A stretch of 14,118 bases of DNA from an uncultured Bacteroidota bacterium (GTDB lineage Bacteria > Bacteroidota > Bacteroidia > UKL13-3): contig CAIUEQ010000171.1 in NCBI GenBank assembly GCA_903898215.1, forward strand, positions 1 to 14,118, given 5' to 3'. Position 1 is the stretch's first letter, and each line of letters opens with the position of its first letter. The position numbers and the translations under genes were made by a program. Of the stretch, positions 7,177 through 14,118 are shown in pieces. The notes beneath the pieces are model-generated. The model was not told where the DNA came from, ran no database searches, and saw only the letters and a list, made by a program, of their open reading frames with translations.

Positions 7177-8295
7177 ATGAAATTTACTATCAACCATTCC
7201 GATCAAAAAACAAAGGCTCGTGCAGGAAGTTTAGAAACCGGACGCGGAATAATTGAGACACCAATATTTATGCCTGTTGGTACACATGGAAGTGTGAAAA
7301 GTTTAACTCAGGAAAATTTAAGTGATGATATAAAAGCACAAATTATTTTAGCAAATACTTATCATATCTATTTACGTCCCGGACTTGATGTTATTGGCCA
7401 AGCCGGAGGTATTCATAAGTTTATCAACTGGAAAAAACCGATGCTCACTGATAGCGGAGGATATCAGGTGTTTTCATTGGGTGATATGAGAAAAATAAGT
7501 GAAGAAGGTGTTTGGTTCCAATCACATATTGATGGATCGAGACATTTTTTTTCTCCTGAAAACACAATGGATACCCAACGTATTATTGGTGCCGATATCA
7601 TCATGGCATTTGATGAGTGTACACCTTTTCCGTGCGAATATGATTATGCTCAAAAATCGATGCACATGACCAATCGTTGGTTAAAAAGATGTATCCAACG
7701 ATTTAATGAAACTGAACCTTTGTATGGTGTTGAACAAAATTTATTTCCAATCGTTCAGGGAAGTACCTATAAAGATTTGAGAAAACAATCAGCCGAATTT
7801 ATTGCTGAACAAAACATGAATGGGAATGCCATTGGCGGATTATCAGTTGGTGAACCTGCTGAGATGATGTATGAAATGACAGAACTTGTTTGTGAAATTT
7901 TACCTATTGATAAACCTCGATATTTAATGGGTGTTGGCACGCCTCAAAATATTTTAGAATGTATTGCTCTTGGCATAGATATGTTTGATTGCGTGATGCC
8001 AACTCGTAATGCAAGGCACGGATATATTTTTACGAGTAAAGGAATCATCAACATAAAAAACGGAAAATGGAAAACAGATTTTTCGGCATTGGATGATGAT
8101 TTCACACCTGAGTATTCGAAAGCTTATTTGCGCCATTTAATTTATAGCAACGAAATGCTTGGAGCACATATCGCAAGTAAACAAAATCTTAAATTCTATT
8201 TATGGCTTGTGGGTGAAGCACGGAGACAAATTATTTCAGGAAATTTCTCTACCTGGAAAAACCAAATTTTACAAGTTGTAGGAAATAAGCTTTAG
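7177..8295 (+). CDS. tgt: tRNA-guanine transglycosylase (Tgt), zinc ligands absent
   Basis: Tgt exchanges guanine-34 for preQ1 in tRNAs with GUN anticodons, on the way to queuosine. The 372-residue TIM-barrel protein has the expected length. It has TDSGGYQVFSL (91-101, with D92), FDECTPFP (145-152), GGLSVGE (220-226), RYLMGVGTP (248-256) and FDCVMPTRNARHG (270-282, with D271 as the expected nucleophile). The C-terminal zinc site is not there. Where other bacteria have CxCxxC the sequence reads SALDDDFTPEYSKAYLRHL (303-321), and the usual ligand histidine of the IHNL motif is Q336 in KQNL. I recall that Bacteroidota Tgt proteins often lack the cysteines, so this is probably lineage-typical rather than damage; the active site is intact. 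It starts 22 bases after porT and overlaps the convergent glycosyltransferase gene by four bases. Confidence 0.95.
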   Translation: MKFTINHSDQKTKARAGSLETGRGIIETPIFMPVGTHGSVKSLTQENLSDDIKAQIILANTYHIYLRPGLDVIGQAGGIHKFINWKKPMLTDSGGYQVFSLGDMRKISEEGVWFQSHIDGSRHFFSPENTMDTQRIIGADIIMAFDECTPFPCEYDYAQKSMHMTNRWLKRCIQRFNETEPLYGVEQNLFPIVQGSTYKDLRKQSAEFIAEQNMNGNAIGGLSVGEPAEMMYEMTELVCEILPIDKPRYLMGVGTPQNILECIALGIDMFDCVMPTRNARHGYIFTSKGIINIKNGKWKTDFSALDDDFTPEYSKAYLRHLIYSNEMLGAHIASKQNLKFYLWLVGEARRQIISGNFSTWKNQILQVVGNKL

Positions 8296-9800
8296 TTGAT
8301 CTTATAAATCACAGTAGCAAAATTCAAATTCACCGGATTCATTTGGTGCATGATTTTATCCAATAAACTTGGCTCAATAGTGGTTTCGTATTTAATGTTT
8401 GGAAAGTATTTCTTAAAATTATCAATTCGAGTATTCAAATCATCGCCATCAATAAACAAAACATATTGTGGCATTCCCGACTTCGAAGCTTCCTTATAAA
8501 ATTGTTCAACAGTATTTCCTTGCAACAAAAAATACTGATGCGGTAATTGGTCTTTCAAATAATAAACAGGCATCACAATTTCACTTTCTCTGCTCGAATT
8601 TTCAATAACAAGATTTTTAATATTTCTATCTTTAGATAAATATCTCATGGCATCTACCCTACTTCTTTTAGATGACGAAACAGTCATAGCAAAAAGTAAA
8701 ATAGTGTTTACAACAATAAAAAACCAAACTAGTGATTTGTGTAACATCCTATTATTTTGCCAAAATTTTGATTCCTTGTAGAACATGTACCATGAAGCAG
8801 TTCCGACACTTATGATAAAGGGAATTGCAGGCAAAATAAATCGTTCTTGTTTGTTGGGAAATGACGAATGAAAAACAAAAAAGCACATCACAGGCAGAAC
8901 TATAATTAACGCCTTTTTCCAATCCTTCAAAAACCCAAACATGATCATTAAACTTAATGGAGGTATCATTAACCCGGCAACCAATAAAGTAAAATTATAC
9001 CATGGTCCATCGGGATAATAGCCAACATTAGCAATATTAACTTTTACATAGGCTTGCAATTCAGCAAATGGATAACCCCAAACAATAAAATCACCCAAAG
9101 CCTGAAACAAGAGAATACTAAACACTATTCCTGCTCCAAAAAACACCGTGTGTAAAAATTTATTTTTGATGAGCACTGCAATTCCCAATCCTGCAATAAA
9201 TGTAGAGGTTTGAAACCTAATCGAGAAGGCTATTGCTGTTATAAAACCAGCAAGAAAATATTTGAACAGATTATTTTTATCATTGGAAATCAATAGCCAT
9301 ATCCCCCAAAATAAAAAAGGAATACAAACCATCTCTACAAGGTTTCTTACGCTTAACATTGGGATAAACCACATCACGGCAAGAAGCCATGCAGCATATT
9401 CGGCCGCTTTTTTATCGTATAATTTTTCGATAATTTTATAACCCCAGAAAACGATGAGCAATGAAAACAAAGCATGTAAAAATCTTCCAAACATCATCTT
9501 CGATTCAGGATCAGTAATTCCGATATTCTCACAACCTTCTAAAGTCAAATAAATAATTGCAGGATAGGTTAAACTTGGGCCTTGAGGAGGAACGATGGGA
9601 TGTAATTTATCGGGTATCCATTCATTGTAGTTTGTACCATTCACCCACGATTGTGATATTTCGATAGTAAGAAAATGATCGTCATGAAAACCATAACCTG
9701 TTGAGAAAACTGCTGCCAAAAACCTAAAAGTTAAAGCAACTAAAAGAATTGTACGTAAGGTGTTTTGCTTATAATAATTTATTATTGTGGCGAAAGTCAT
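8292..9800 (-). CDS. Integral-membrane GT-C glycosyltransferase, GT22/GT39-like
   Basis: This 502-residue protein has about ten membrane segments between residues 15 and 373 and a soluble C-terminal part (about 378-502). An acidic HDDHF motif in the first external loop (39-43) matches the position of the catalytic HPDE-type motif of polyprenyl-phosphate-sugar GT-C enzymes. A late NKQERFILPAIP block (316-327) resembles the H-K-E-x-R-F motif of the Alg9/GT22 group. It probably transfers a sugar from a lipid carrier across the inner membrane; donor and acceptor are unknown. The frame could start at ATG 9839, but the ATG at 9800 is preferred because a -7 box (9835-9828) lies between them. It is convergent with tgt (shared bases TTAG) and divergent from the LptF/LptG gene. 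GT39 is a possible alternative family name. Confidence 0.78.
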   Translation of the reverse strand: MTFATIINYYKQNTLRTILLVALTFRFLAAVFSTGYGFHDDHFLTIEISQSWVNGTNYNEWIPDKLHPIVPPQGPSLTYPAIIYLTLEGCENIGITDPESKMMFGRFLHALFSLLIVFWGYKIIEKLYDKKAAEYAAWLLAVMWFIPMLSVRNLVEMVCIPFLFWGIWLLISNDKNNLFKYFLAGFITAIAFSIRFQTSTFIAGLGIAVLIKNKFLHTVFFGAGIVFSILLFQALGDFIVWGYPFAELQAYVKVNIANVGYYPDGPWYNFTLLVAGLMIPPLSLMIMFGFLKDWKKALIIVLPVMCFFVFHSSFPNKQERFILPAIPFIISVGTASWYMFYKESKFWQNNRMLHKSLVWFFIVVNTILLFAMTVSSSKRSRVDAMRYLSKDRNIKNLVIENSSRESEIVMPVYYLKDQLPHQYFLLQGNTVEQFYKEASKSGMPQYVLFIDGDDLNTRIDNFKKYFPNIKYETTIEPSLLDKIMHQMNPVNLNFATVIYKIN

Positions 9801-9827
9801 GTATGGCTTGATATTAGTAACAGCTGA

Positions 9828-9860
9828 CAAAATTATCATTTAATCTTACTTTTTTGCCAA
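9828..9860 (-). promoter_or_regulatory. Candidate promoter of the glycosyltransferase gene
   Basis: On the minus strand TTG (9860-9858) is followed after 22 bases by TAATTTTG (9835-9828), an exact TAnnTTTG match. Transcription would begin near 9822, leaving a leader of about 20 bases before the ATG at 9800. The promoter overlaps the first codons of the divergent LptF/LptG gene, so the two genes may interfere or be co-regulated. Confidence 0.45.
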
Positions 9861-10930
9861 TATTAGATTCGTATATCATTAAAAAGTTTTTGAAAACATT
9901 TTTCTTCTCTGTTTTCATTTTCGCTTTCATTTCAATCTTTATTGATCTGAGTGAAAAAATTGATGATTTCATCAGGCATAAACCCACTTTATACAATATT
10001 GTTTTTGATTATTACATCTGGTTTGTTCCTTATATCGTAACTATCCTTTGTCCAACTTTTGTTTTTTTGAGTGTGATATTTTTTAACTCAAAAATGGCTC
10101 AGAATACGGAGATCATAGCAATATTAAATAGTGGTATCAGTTATAAAAGATTTTTGCGTCCTTACTTTATTGCATGCACTATTTTGGTAGTTATCTTTTT
10201 AATAAGCACAACATTTTTTGCGCCTTACTGCGATAAAAAAAGATATGCTTTTGAAGATGTTTTTGTACATGGAAAAGTAGATGTACAATCAGAGCATATC
10301 AATTGTCAGATAGATCAGGGAACAGTGATGCACATGGAATCTTTTAATTATATTGACAGCATTGGGTTTAATCTTTCGATGGAACATTATGAAACAGGAA
10401 GGTTAACACAAAGAATTTTTGCAACTCGTTTAATCTGGAATAAAACTTTAAATAAATGGAGCTTAGAAAATTACATGCAACGTATTTTTACTAAAGACCA
10501 GGAATATGTTTTAAAAGGAGCAATAAAAGATACTGTGCTAAATATAAAACCTGAAGAGTTTATAGTTAAAACACAATATATTTCATCGATGAACAATCCA
10601 GAGTTGAATGAATACATCCGAAAAGAAAAAGACAAAGGCTCACCACTCATCAACAAATATTATGTTGAATTATATAAACGTGTTGCAATGCCATTTTCAT
10701 TTTATGTGGTTTCGCTTTTAGCTGTTGCAATCTCATCTACAAAATCTCGAGGTGGAACCGGCATGCATTTAGGTATCGGAATTTTTGTAACATTTACCTT
10801 TTTATTAATTGTACAGATATCAAATACGCTGGGTGTAACAAATGTTCTTCATCCAGCAGTGGCTGTTTGGTTGCCGAATACACTTTTCCTTATTGGCGCA
10901 ATTTATGTTGCCAAAATAGCCCCAAAATAA
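9854..10930 (+). CDS. LptF/LptG family lipopolysaccharide export permease
   Basis: LptF and LptG are the paired inner-membrane permeases that, with the ATPase LptB, lift lipopolysaccharide from the inner membrane onto LptC. The 358-residue protein has the family plan: three N-terminal membrane helices (about 14-32, 55-76 and 103-121), a periplasmic beta domain (about 125-255) and three C-terminal helices (about 276-294, 304-324 and 334-354). Recognisable motifs are ILDSYIIKKFLKTFFFS at the start, NTEIIAILNSGISYKRFLRPY (84-104) and KRVAMPFSFYVVSLLAVAIS (275-294). The start is TTG at 9854: an in-frame TAA lies at 9818-9820, only a CTG comes earlier, and relatives begin M-x-ILD-x-YII. I cannot tell LptF from LptG. 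The downstream EamA gene follows after three bases. Confidence 0.9.
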   Translation: MPILDSYIIKKFLKTFFFSVFIFAFISIFIDLSEKIDDFIRHKPTLYNIVFDYYIWFVPYIVTILCPTFVFLSVIFFNSKMAQNTEIIAILNSGISYKRFLRPYFIACTILVVIFLISTTFFAPYCDKKRYAFEDVFVHGKVDVQSEHINCQIDQGTVMHMESFNYIDSIGFNLSMEHYETGRLTQRIFATRLIWNKTLNKWSLENYMQRIFTKDQEYVLKGAIKDTVLNIKPEEFIVKTQYISSMNNPELNEYIRKEKDKGSPLINKYYVELYKRVAMPFSFYVVSLLAVAISSTKSRGGTGMHLGIGIFVTFTFLLIVQISNTLGVTNVLHPAVAVWLPNTLFLIGAIYVAKIAPK

Positions 10931-10933
10931 TCA

Positions 10934-11800
10934 ATGAAAATTAGCAAATATGTTCAACTTCATTTTATCATTTTATTATGGGGATTTACACCGGTTTTAG
11001 GAAAACTTATTTCGATAGATGCTTATGATTTAGTCTGGTATCGTTTACTGTTTTCGGCTTTAAGTCTTTATATTTATATGCGATATAAAGGGATTAGTTT
11101 ACGCATTAAGAAAAAAAATCTGCTCATTATTTTAGCAACAGGATTGATAGTTGGAATTCATTGGTTCTTTTTTTATTACGCCATAAAGGTTTCAAATGTT
11201 TCAGCAACCATGGCCGGATTTTCAACCGTAACCTTGTTTGGAAGTTTATTTCAACCTCTATTATTAAAGAAAAAATTTTATTGGACTGATGTGATTTATG
11301 GAATTGCTATCAGCGGTGGTTTGATAGTGATATTAAATTTTGAAAGCATTTATTTCTGGGGAATATTTTATGGAATAATAGCAGCTATTACTGCTGCATT
11401 TTTTGGAATTTATAATGGAAAACTTATCCAAAAAAACAATGCTGTAGTAATTACTTTTTATGAATTTATCGGAGCATTATTTTTTATCAGTATTTTAAAA
11501 TTGTTTAATCATTCGGAAAGTTATTTCCCAACATTAAACCTTTTAGACCTGATTTGGCTTTTGGCTTTAAGCCTTGCCTGTACTACACTTGCGTTTACCC
11601 TTAGTGTTGAAATTTTAAAATATTTCACTCCGCTTACAGTTATCATCACCAACAATTTGGAACCCATTTATGGTATTGTTTTTTCGATAATTATTTTCGG
11701 ACAATCAGAATATATGTCGTTTGGATTTTACATTGGTATCGCAATTATTTTATTAAGTGTATTTACGTATCCATTTATTTCAGCAAAATTTAAAAAATGA
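10934..11800 (+). CDS. EamA/DMT-family transporter
   Basis: This 288-residue inner-membrane protein has ten predicted helices in two EamA repeats (about 8-135 and 142-278). Typical features are LLWGFTPVLGKL in helix 1 (14-25), the YRLLFSAL segment (36-43) and LEPIYGIVFSIIIFGQ near the end (242-257), which is characteristic of the drug/metabolite transporter superfamily. The substrate cannot be told; relatives move amino acids, nucleotides, sugars or other metabolites. It starts three bases after the LptF/LptG stop and is almost surely cotranscribed with it. The 77 bases after it lead to the T9SS cargo gene and contain its candidate promoter. Confidence 0.9.
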   Translation: MKISKYVQLHFIILLWGFTPVLGKLISIDAYDLVWYRLLFSALSLYIYMRYKGISLRIKKKNLLIILATGLIVGIHWFFFYYAIKVSNVSATMAGFSTVTLFGSLFQPLLLKKKFYWTDVIYGIAISGGLIVILNFESIYFWGIFYGIIAAITAAFFGIYNGKLIQKNNAVVITFYEFIGALFFISILKLFNHSESYFPTLNLLDLIWLLALSLACTTLAFTLSVEILKYFTPLTVIITNNLEPIYGIVFSIIIFGQSEYMSFGFYIGIAIILLSVFTYPFISAKFKK

Positions 11801-11849
11801 TTGTGGTTTTAAATTAGGATTTCATGCTCAATTAAAATTAATTTCTTTA

Positions 11850-11857
11850 TACATTTG
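11850..11857 (+). promoter_or_regulatory. Candidate -7 box of the T9SS cargo gene
   Basis: TACATTTG matches TAnnTTTG exactly and lies 20 bases before the ATG at 11878, in the 77-base gap after the EamA gene. No TTG is present at the -33 distance, so the match rests on the -7 element alone. Confidence 0.4.
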
Positions 11858-11877
11858 TTTAATAGGACTTCTTACCC

Positions 11878-13752
11878 ATGAAAAATATTAATACTGCCTT
11901 CTTCATTTTTGTATGTTTTGTATATTCTGTAAATGCACAGCAAACGGGCTTTACTTATAGTACCACAACTATTCAAGTTCCGCTTGCAGGAGTTGTAGAT
12001 GCGAGTAACGGTTCACAGGACTTTGACCCAAAATTATTATTACTAAAACCATCATTTCCAATGCCGGTTAGTGACATCAAATTAAAAAAATTAGCACTCG
12101 ATCAATCTCGGAATAATTTTGTTTCTAACAATAAAAATCAAACTGCTTTCCAAAAAACAGCAGCAGCAACTCCGATATTGAGTACAAATTTTATTGCCAA
12201 TTATACAAGCGGTACACCAAATGATAACGACATGGCAATTAGCAATGGTGGAAAAATTGTGAGCGTTACAAATTCAAGTTTATATTTTTACAATGATTCA
12301 GGTTTGGCATTAGCACCGGCACAAAGGAGTCTTTCATTTTTTGCCAATAAGCTTGGAACCTTAAATCGAACATACGATCCTCGTGTAATTTATGATCCAA
12401 AAAAAGACAGATTTATTGTGGTTTTTTTACAAGGAAGTGATCATTTTGACACCAGAATAATTATTGCATTTTCGAAAACAAACGATCCTACAAAACTGTG
12501 GAATTTTTATTCGTTGCCCGGAAATATCACTTCGGGCGACAGCTCTTGGAGCGATTATCCAATCGTTTCTTTAACCGATGATGAATTATTTATTACTGTT
12601 AACAGAGTGAAAGATAATACACCTTGGCAAGTTGGTTTTATTGAATCATATATCTGGCAAGTTGATAAACAAAAAGGATACGATAGTTCGGCAGTTCTAA
12701 GTTTTAAAAATTATAATAATATTAAATATAACGGAAAGCCAATTTGGAATATTTGCCCTGTAAAAGGAGGTTTAACAACGCATACTCCAAACATGTATTT
12801 TGTTTCTGTTCGTCCGAGTGATTTGCAAAACGATACAGTTTTTCTGCACGAGATCACCAACACAATTGCTTCAGGAAATGCGCAGCTTACTTTAAAAACT
12901 TTACGAACAGACAGAACTTATGGCCTGATGCCAAATGCTATTCAGCCAAGCGGAAAAAAACTGCAAACAAATGATGCGAGAGTACTATCTGCGTGTATTG
13001 AAAATAATATCATTCATTACGTTGCAAATACCATCGACACAGCAAAATTTAGTCCTTCGGTTTATTATGGTCGCATCACCGATCCAAATATAACTACACC
13101 ATCAATTCATGGAAATATTATCAGTTCGGATACGCTTGATTTCGGTTATCCATCGATCACTTATGTTGGTGGCGGAGCAGATGACCAAAGTGTGATGTTA
13201 ACTTATTCGTATGTTTCACCAACACAATTTCCGGGTACTGCTGCAACTTATATTGACCGATCAGGAAATTTATCTCCAATGCTTATTGTAAAAAAAGGAG
13301 AAACAAACATTACCGTTTTAACAGATTCGGTTGAGCGCTGGGGCGATTATACCGGCATACAGCGAAAATATAATGAACCGGCTTTTAGCTGGCTTTGCGG
13401 TTCATTTGGATGGTCGAATGGAAACAGAACTTGGATAGCAAAATTAAAAAACACAGATACAAAACTTGGCGTAAATGAAATCTCAAAACAAGTTACAAAT
13501 GCAACACTTTTTCCAAACCCAGCTTCCGATTATGCGACAATAAATTTTGATCTAAATGATAATTTGATGCTCCAATTTGAAGTAATGGATATTACCGGAA
13601 AAGTTATCGGAACATTATTGCGTGATTTGGGAAAAGCAGGTACAAATCGTTTTACGTTTAGAGTGAATGATTTGAATGAGGGCATTTATTTTATAACTAT
13701 CAAACATGAAAATACCATTATACAGTCTAAGAAATTTATTGTTACCCGTTAG
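11878..13752 (+). CDS. Secreted protein with type A T9SS C-terminal sorting domain
   Basis: This 624-residue protein is exported by Sec (signal peptide 1-20, MKNINTAFFIFVCFVYSVNA) and then across the outer membrane by the type IX system. The sorting domain is residues about 541-624: it opens LFPNPASDYATINF, continues VMDITGKVIG, and ends LNEGIYFITIKHENTIIQSKKFIVTR-stop, a typical type A layout. The middle (about 100-530) is beta-rich with propeller-like pieces such as DPRVIYDPKKDRFIVVF (167-183) and WSDYPIVSLTDDELFITVN (224-242), resembling secreted Bacteroidota propeller proteins. I see no catalytic motif and give no activity. It likely ends up attached to the cell surface or released. Its last 47 bases overlap the frame of a small putative lipoprotein. 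Confidence 0.88.
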   Translation: MKNINTAFFIFVCFVYSVNAQQTGFTYSTTTIQVPLAGVVDASNGSQDFDPKLLLLKPSFPMPVSDIKLKKLALDQSRNNFVSNNKNQTAFQKTAAATPILSTNFIANYTSGTPNDNDMAISNGGKIVSVTNSSLYFYNDSGLALAPAQRSLSFFANKLGTLNRTYDPRVIYDPKKDRFIVVFLQGSDHFDTRIIIAFSKTNDPTKLWNFYSLPGNITSGDSSWSDYPIVSLTDDELFITVNRVKDNTPWQVGFIESYIWQVDKQKGYDSSAVLSFKNYNNIKYNGKPIWNICPVKGGLTTHTPNMYFVSVRPSDLQNDTVFLHEITNTIASGNAQLTLKTLRTDRTYGLMPNAIQPSGKKLQTNDARVLSACIENNIIHYVANTIDTAKFSPSVYYGRITDPNITTPSIHGNIISSDTLDFGYPSITYVGGGADDQSVMLTYSYVSPTQFPGTAATYIDRSGNLSPMLIVKKGETNITVLTDSVERWGDYTGIQRKYNEPAFSWLCGSFGWSNGNRTWIAKLKNTDTKLGVNEISKQVTNATLFPNPASDYATINFDLNDNLMLQFEVMDITGKVIGTLLRDLGKAGTNRFTFRVNDLNEGIYFITIKHENTIIQSKKFIVTR

Positions 13753-13903
13753 TTTGATTTTTTTGTTTTCAATAAATTGTTCAACTCCGGCAAAACAAAA
13801 AAAAATACCAACAATTGAACAACCACGGCCTGTGATGGAGTTACAAGTTGATTCATTAAAAAAAGTGTTGGATGAGAAAAGGAAAAATAAGTTGAAACAA
13901 TAA
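13706..13903 (+). CDS. Small putative lipoprotein, starts inside the T9SS cargo gene
   Basis: This is a 65-residue frame with a lipoprotein-like signal (n-region MKIPLYSLRN, hydrophobic LLLPVSLIFLFSI) ending at C25. The residue before the cysteine is N, which is unusual for a lipobox. The mature part is short, charged and lysine-rich (QVDSLKKVLDEKRKNKLKQ), probably helical. The ATG at 13706 lies in the last codons of the cargo gene (+1 frame relative to it, 47-base overlap). A TTG at 13739 would shorten the overlap and still give a signal. From about 13761 the gene is repeated 200 bases downstream in a copy without a start. I recognise no family. The signal peptide argues for a real gene; the overlap and small size argue for caution. 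Confidence 0.5.
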   Translation: MKIPLYSLRNLLLPVSLIFLFSINCSTPAKQKKIPTIEQPRPVMELQVDSLKKVLDEKRKNKLKQ

Positions 13904-13930
13904 ATCCATTTGTTTTTACACCTACCCTAA

Positions 13931-13969
13931 CCCTTCCTTATTAGGAAGGGAATTTATATCTTTTTTTTT
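13931..13969 (+). terminator. Hairpin with downstream T-run, likely terminator or dispersed palindrome
   Basis: CCCTTCCT, loop TATT, then AGGAAGGG form a perfect 8-base stem (13931-13950). Ten bases later there is a run of nine T (13961-13969). It would end transcription of the T9SS cargo and small lipoprotein genes, although the T-run is further from the stem than in a classic terminator. The preceding CCTACCCTAACC resembles, from memory, the short C-rich palindromic intergenic repeats common in Bacteroidota genomes, so it may be one of those instead. Confidence 0.55.
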
Positions 13970-14103
13970 CATTAAATTGTTCAACTCCGGCAAAACAAAG
14001 ATCAACACCAACAATTGAACAACCAAGGCCTGTGATGGGGTTACAAGTTGATTCATTTAAAAAAGTGTTGGATGAGAAAAGGAAAAATAAGTTGAAACAA
14101 TAA
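13966..14103 (+). pseudogene. Start-less second copy of the small lipoprotein gene
   Basis: The frame keeps the FSLNCSTPAKQ, PTIEQPRPVM and KKVLDEKRKNKLKQ segments of the upstream copy and the same stop. Reading back, it meets a TAG at 13942-13944 with no ATG, GTG or TTG between that stop and the cysteine. The part of the signal peptide that copy 1 takes from the T9SS gene is missing, replaced by hairpin DNA. Of the differences within the frame, only one (CGG to AGG) is silent; the others change residues (I to L, K to R, K to S, I to T, E to G, L to F). It is most likely a dead duplicate. Confidence 0.7.
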
Positions 14104-14118
14104 ATCCATTTGTTTTTA

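Larger units (their letters stand above)
13761..14118 (+). repeat. Tandem direct repeat, period exactly 200 bases
   Basis: Bases 13761-13918 and 13961-14118 align without gaps at an offset of 200 and differ at nine of 158 positions by my count. The last 61 bases before the window edge are identical. Similarity fades to the left between 13752 and 13761, right after the T9SS stop codon. On the right it runs to the edge of the window, so the second unit is incomplete here and more copies may follow. The unit holds the 3' part of the small lipoprotein gene plus the hairpin at 13931-13950. Confidence 0.93.

Noticed and set aside
9801..9839. Upstream ATG start for the glycosyltransferase at 9839
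   Set aside because: It would place the start upstream of the best promoter match on that strand, and the 13 extra residues add nothing recognisable.
13761..14118. CRISPR array or mobile element as the explanation of the right-end repeat
   Set aside because: There are only two 158-base copies with a protein-coding frame, and no short regular repeats, spacers, transposase or terminal inverted repeats.
1..14118. A new defense, biosynthetic or mobile system
   Set aside because: Nearly every gene belongs to a known housekeeping or envelope family in a plausible Bacteroidota order. The unknown genes are isolated and carry no effector or sensor motifs.

Overview
The window comes from an AT-rich member of the Bacteroidota. 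The evidence is the gene content: the type IX secretion protein PorT, a secreted protein with a type A T9SS sorting domain, a DUF4271 membrane protein and a Bacteroidota-type HemD. Several Bacteroidota-style -7 boxes (TAnnTTTG) also precede genes. No phage, insertion sequence, CRISPR array, tRNA or rRNA is visible. Most of the window is ordinary core genome, and I found no convincing new multi-gene system.

Positions 1-3110 hold a tightly coupled minus-strand cluster. It runs from an Omp85-type outer-membrane barrel, through the DUF4271 inner-membrane protein, to hemD (uroporphyrinogen-III synthase, cut by the left edge). The junctions overlap by 1 and 4 bases. Divergent from it is hemW (3282-4406), the radical-SAM heme chaperone. 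Convergent with hemW is a two-gene minus-strand unit: a lipoprotein of unknown function followed by engB/ysxC, a GTPase of 50S ribosome assembly (TAATG overlap).

From 5746 a plus-strand run carries ubiE/menG (menaquinone methylation), porT and tgt (queuosine tRNA modification). A GT-C glycosyltransferase on the minus strand (8292-9800) meets tgt tail to tail with a 4-base overlap. It separates tgt from an LptF/LptG permease gene (9854) and an EamA-type transporter gene (10934). A 624-residue T9SS cargo protein follows (11878-13752), so the window encodes both a part of the secretion machine and one of its substrates.

The right end is the least ordinary part. A small putative lipoprotein gene begins inside the last codons of the T9SS cargo gene. 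Its 3' part, plus a terminator-like hairpin, forms a unit repeated at a period of exactly 200 bases. The second copy has lost its start and has mostly amino-acid-changing differences. The window ends inside that copy.

Other points to note are frequent TTG/GTG start codons (five of the fourteen genes, each with an in-frame stop close upstream), -7 boxes almost touching two of those starts, and a Tgt that lacks all four usual zinc ligands.
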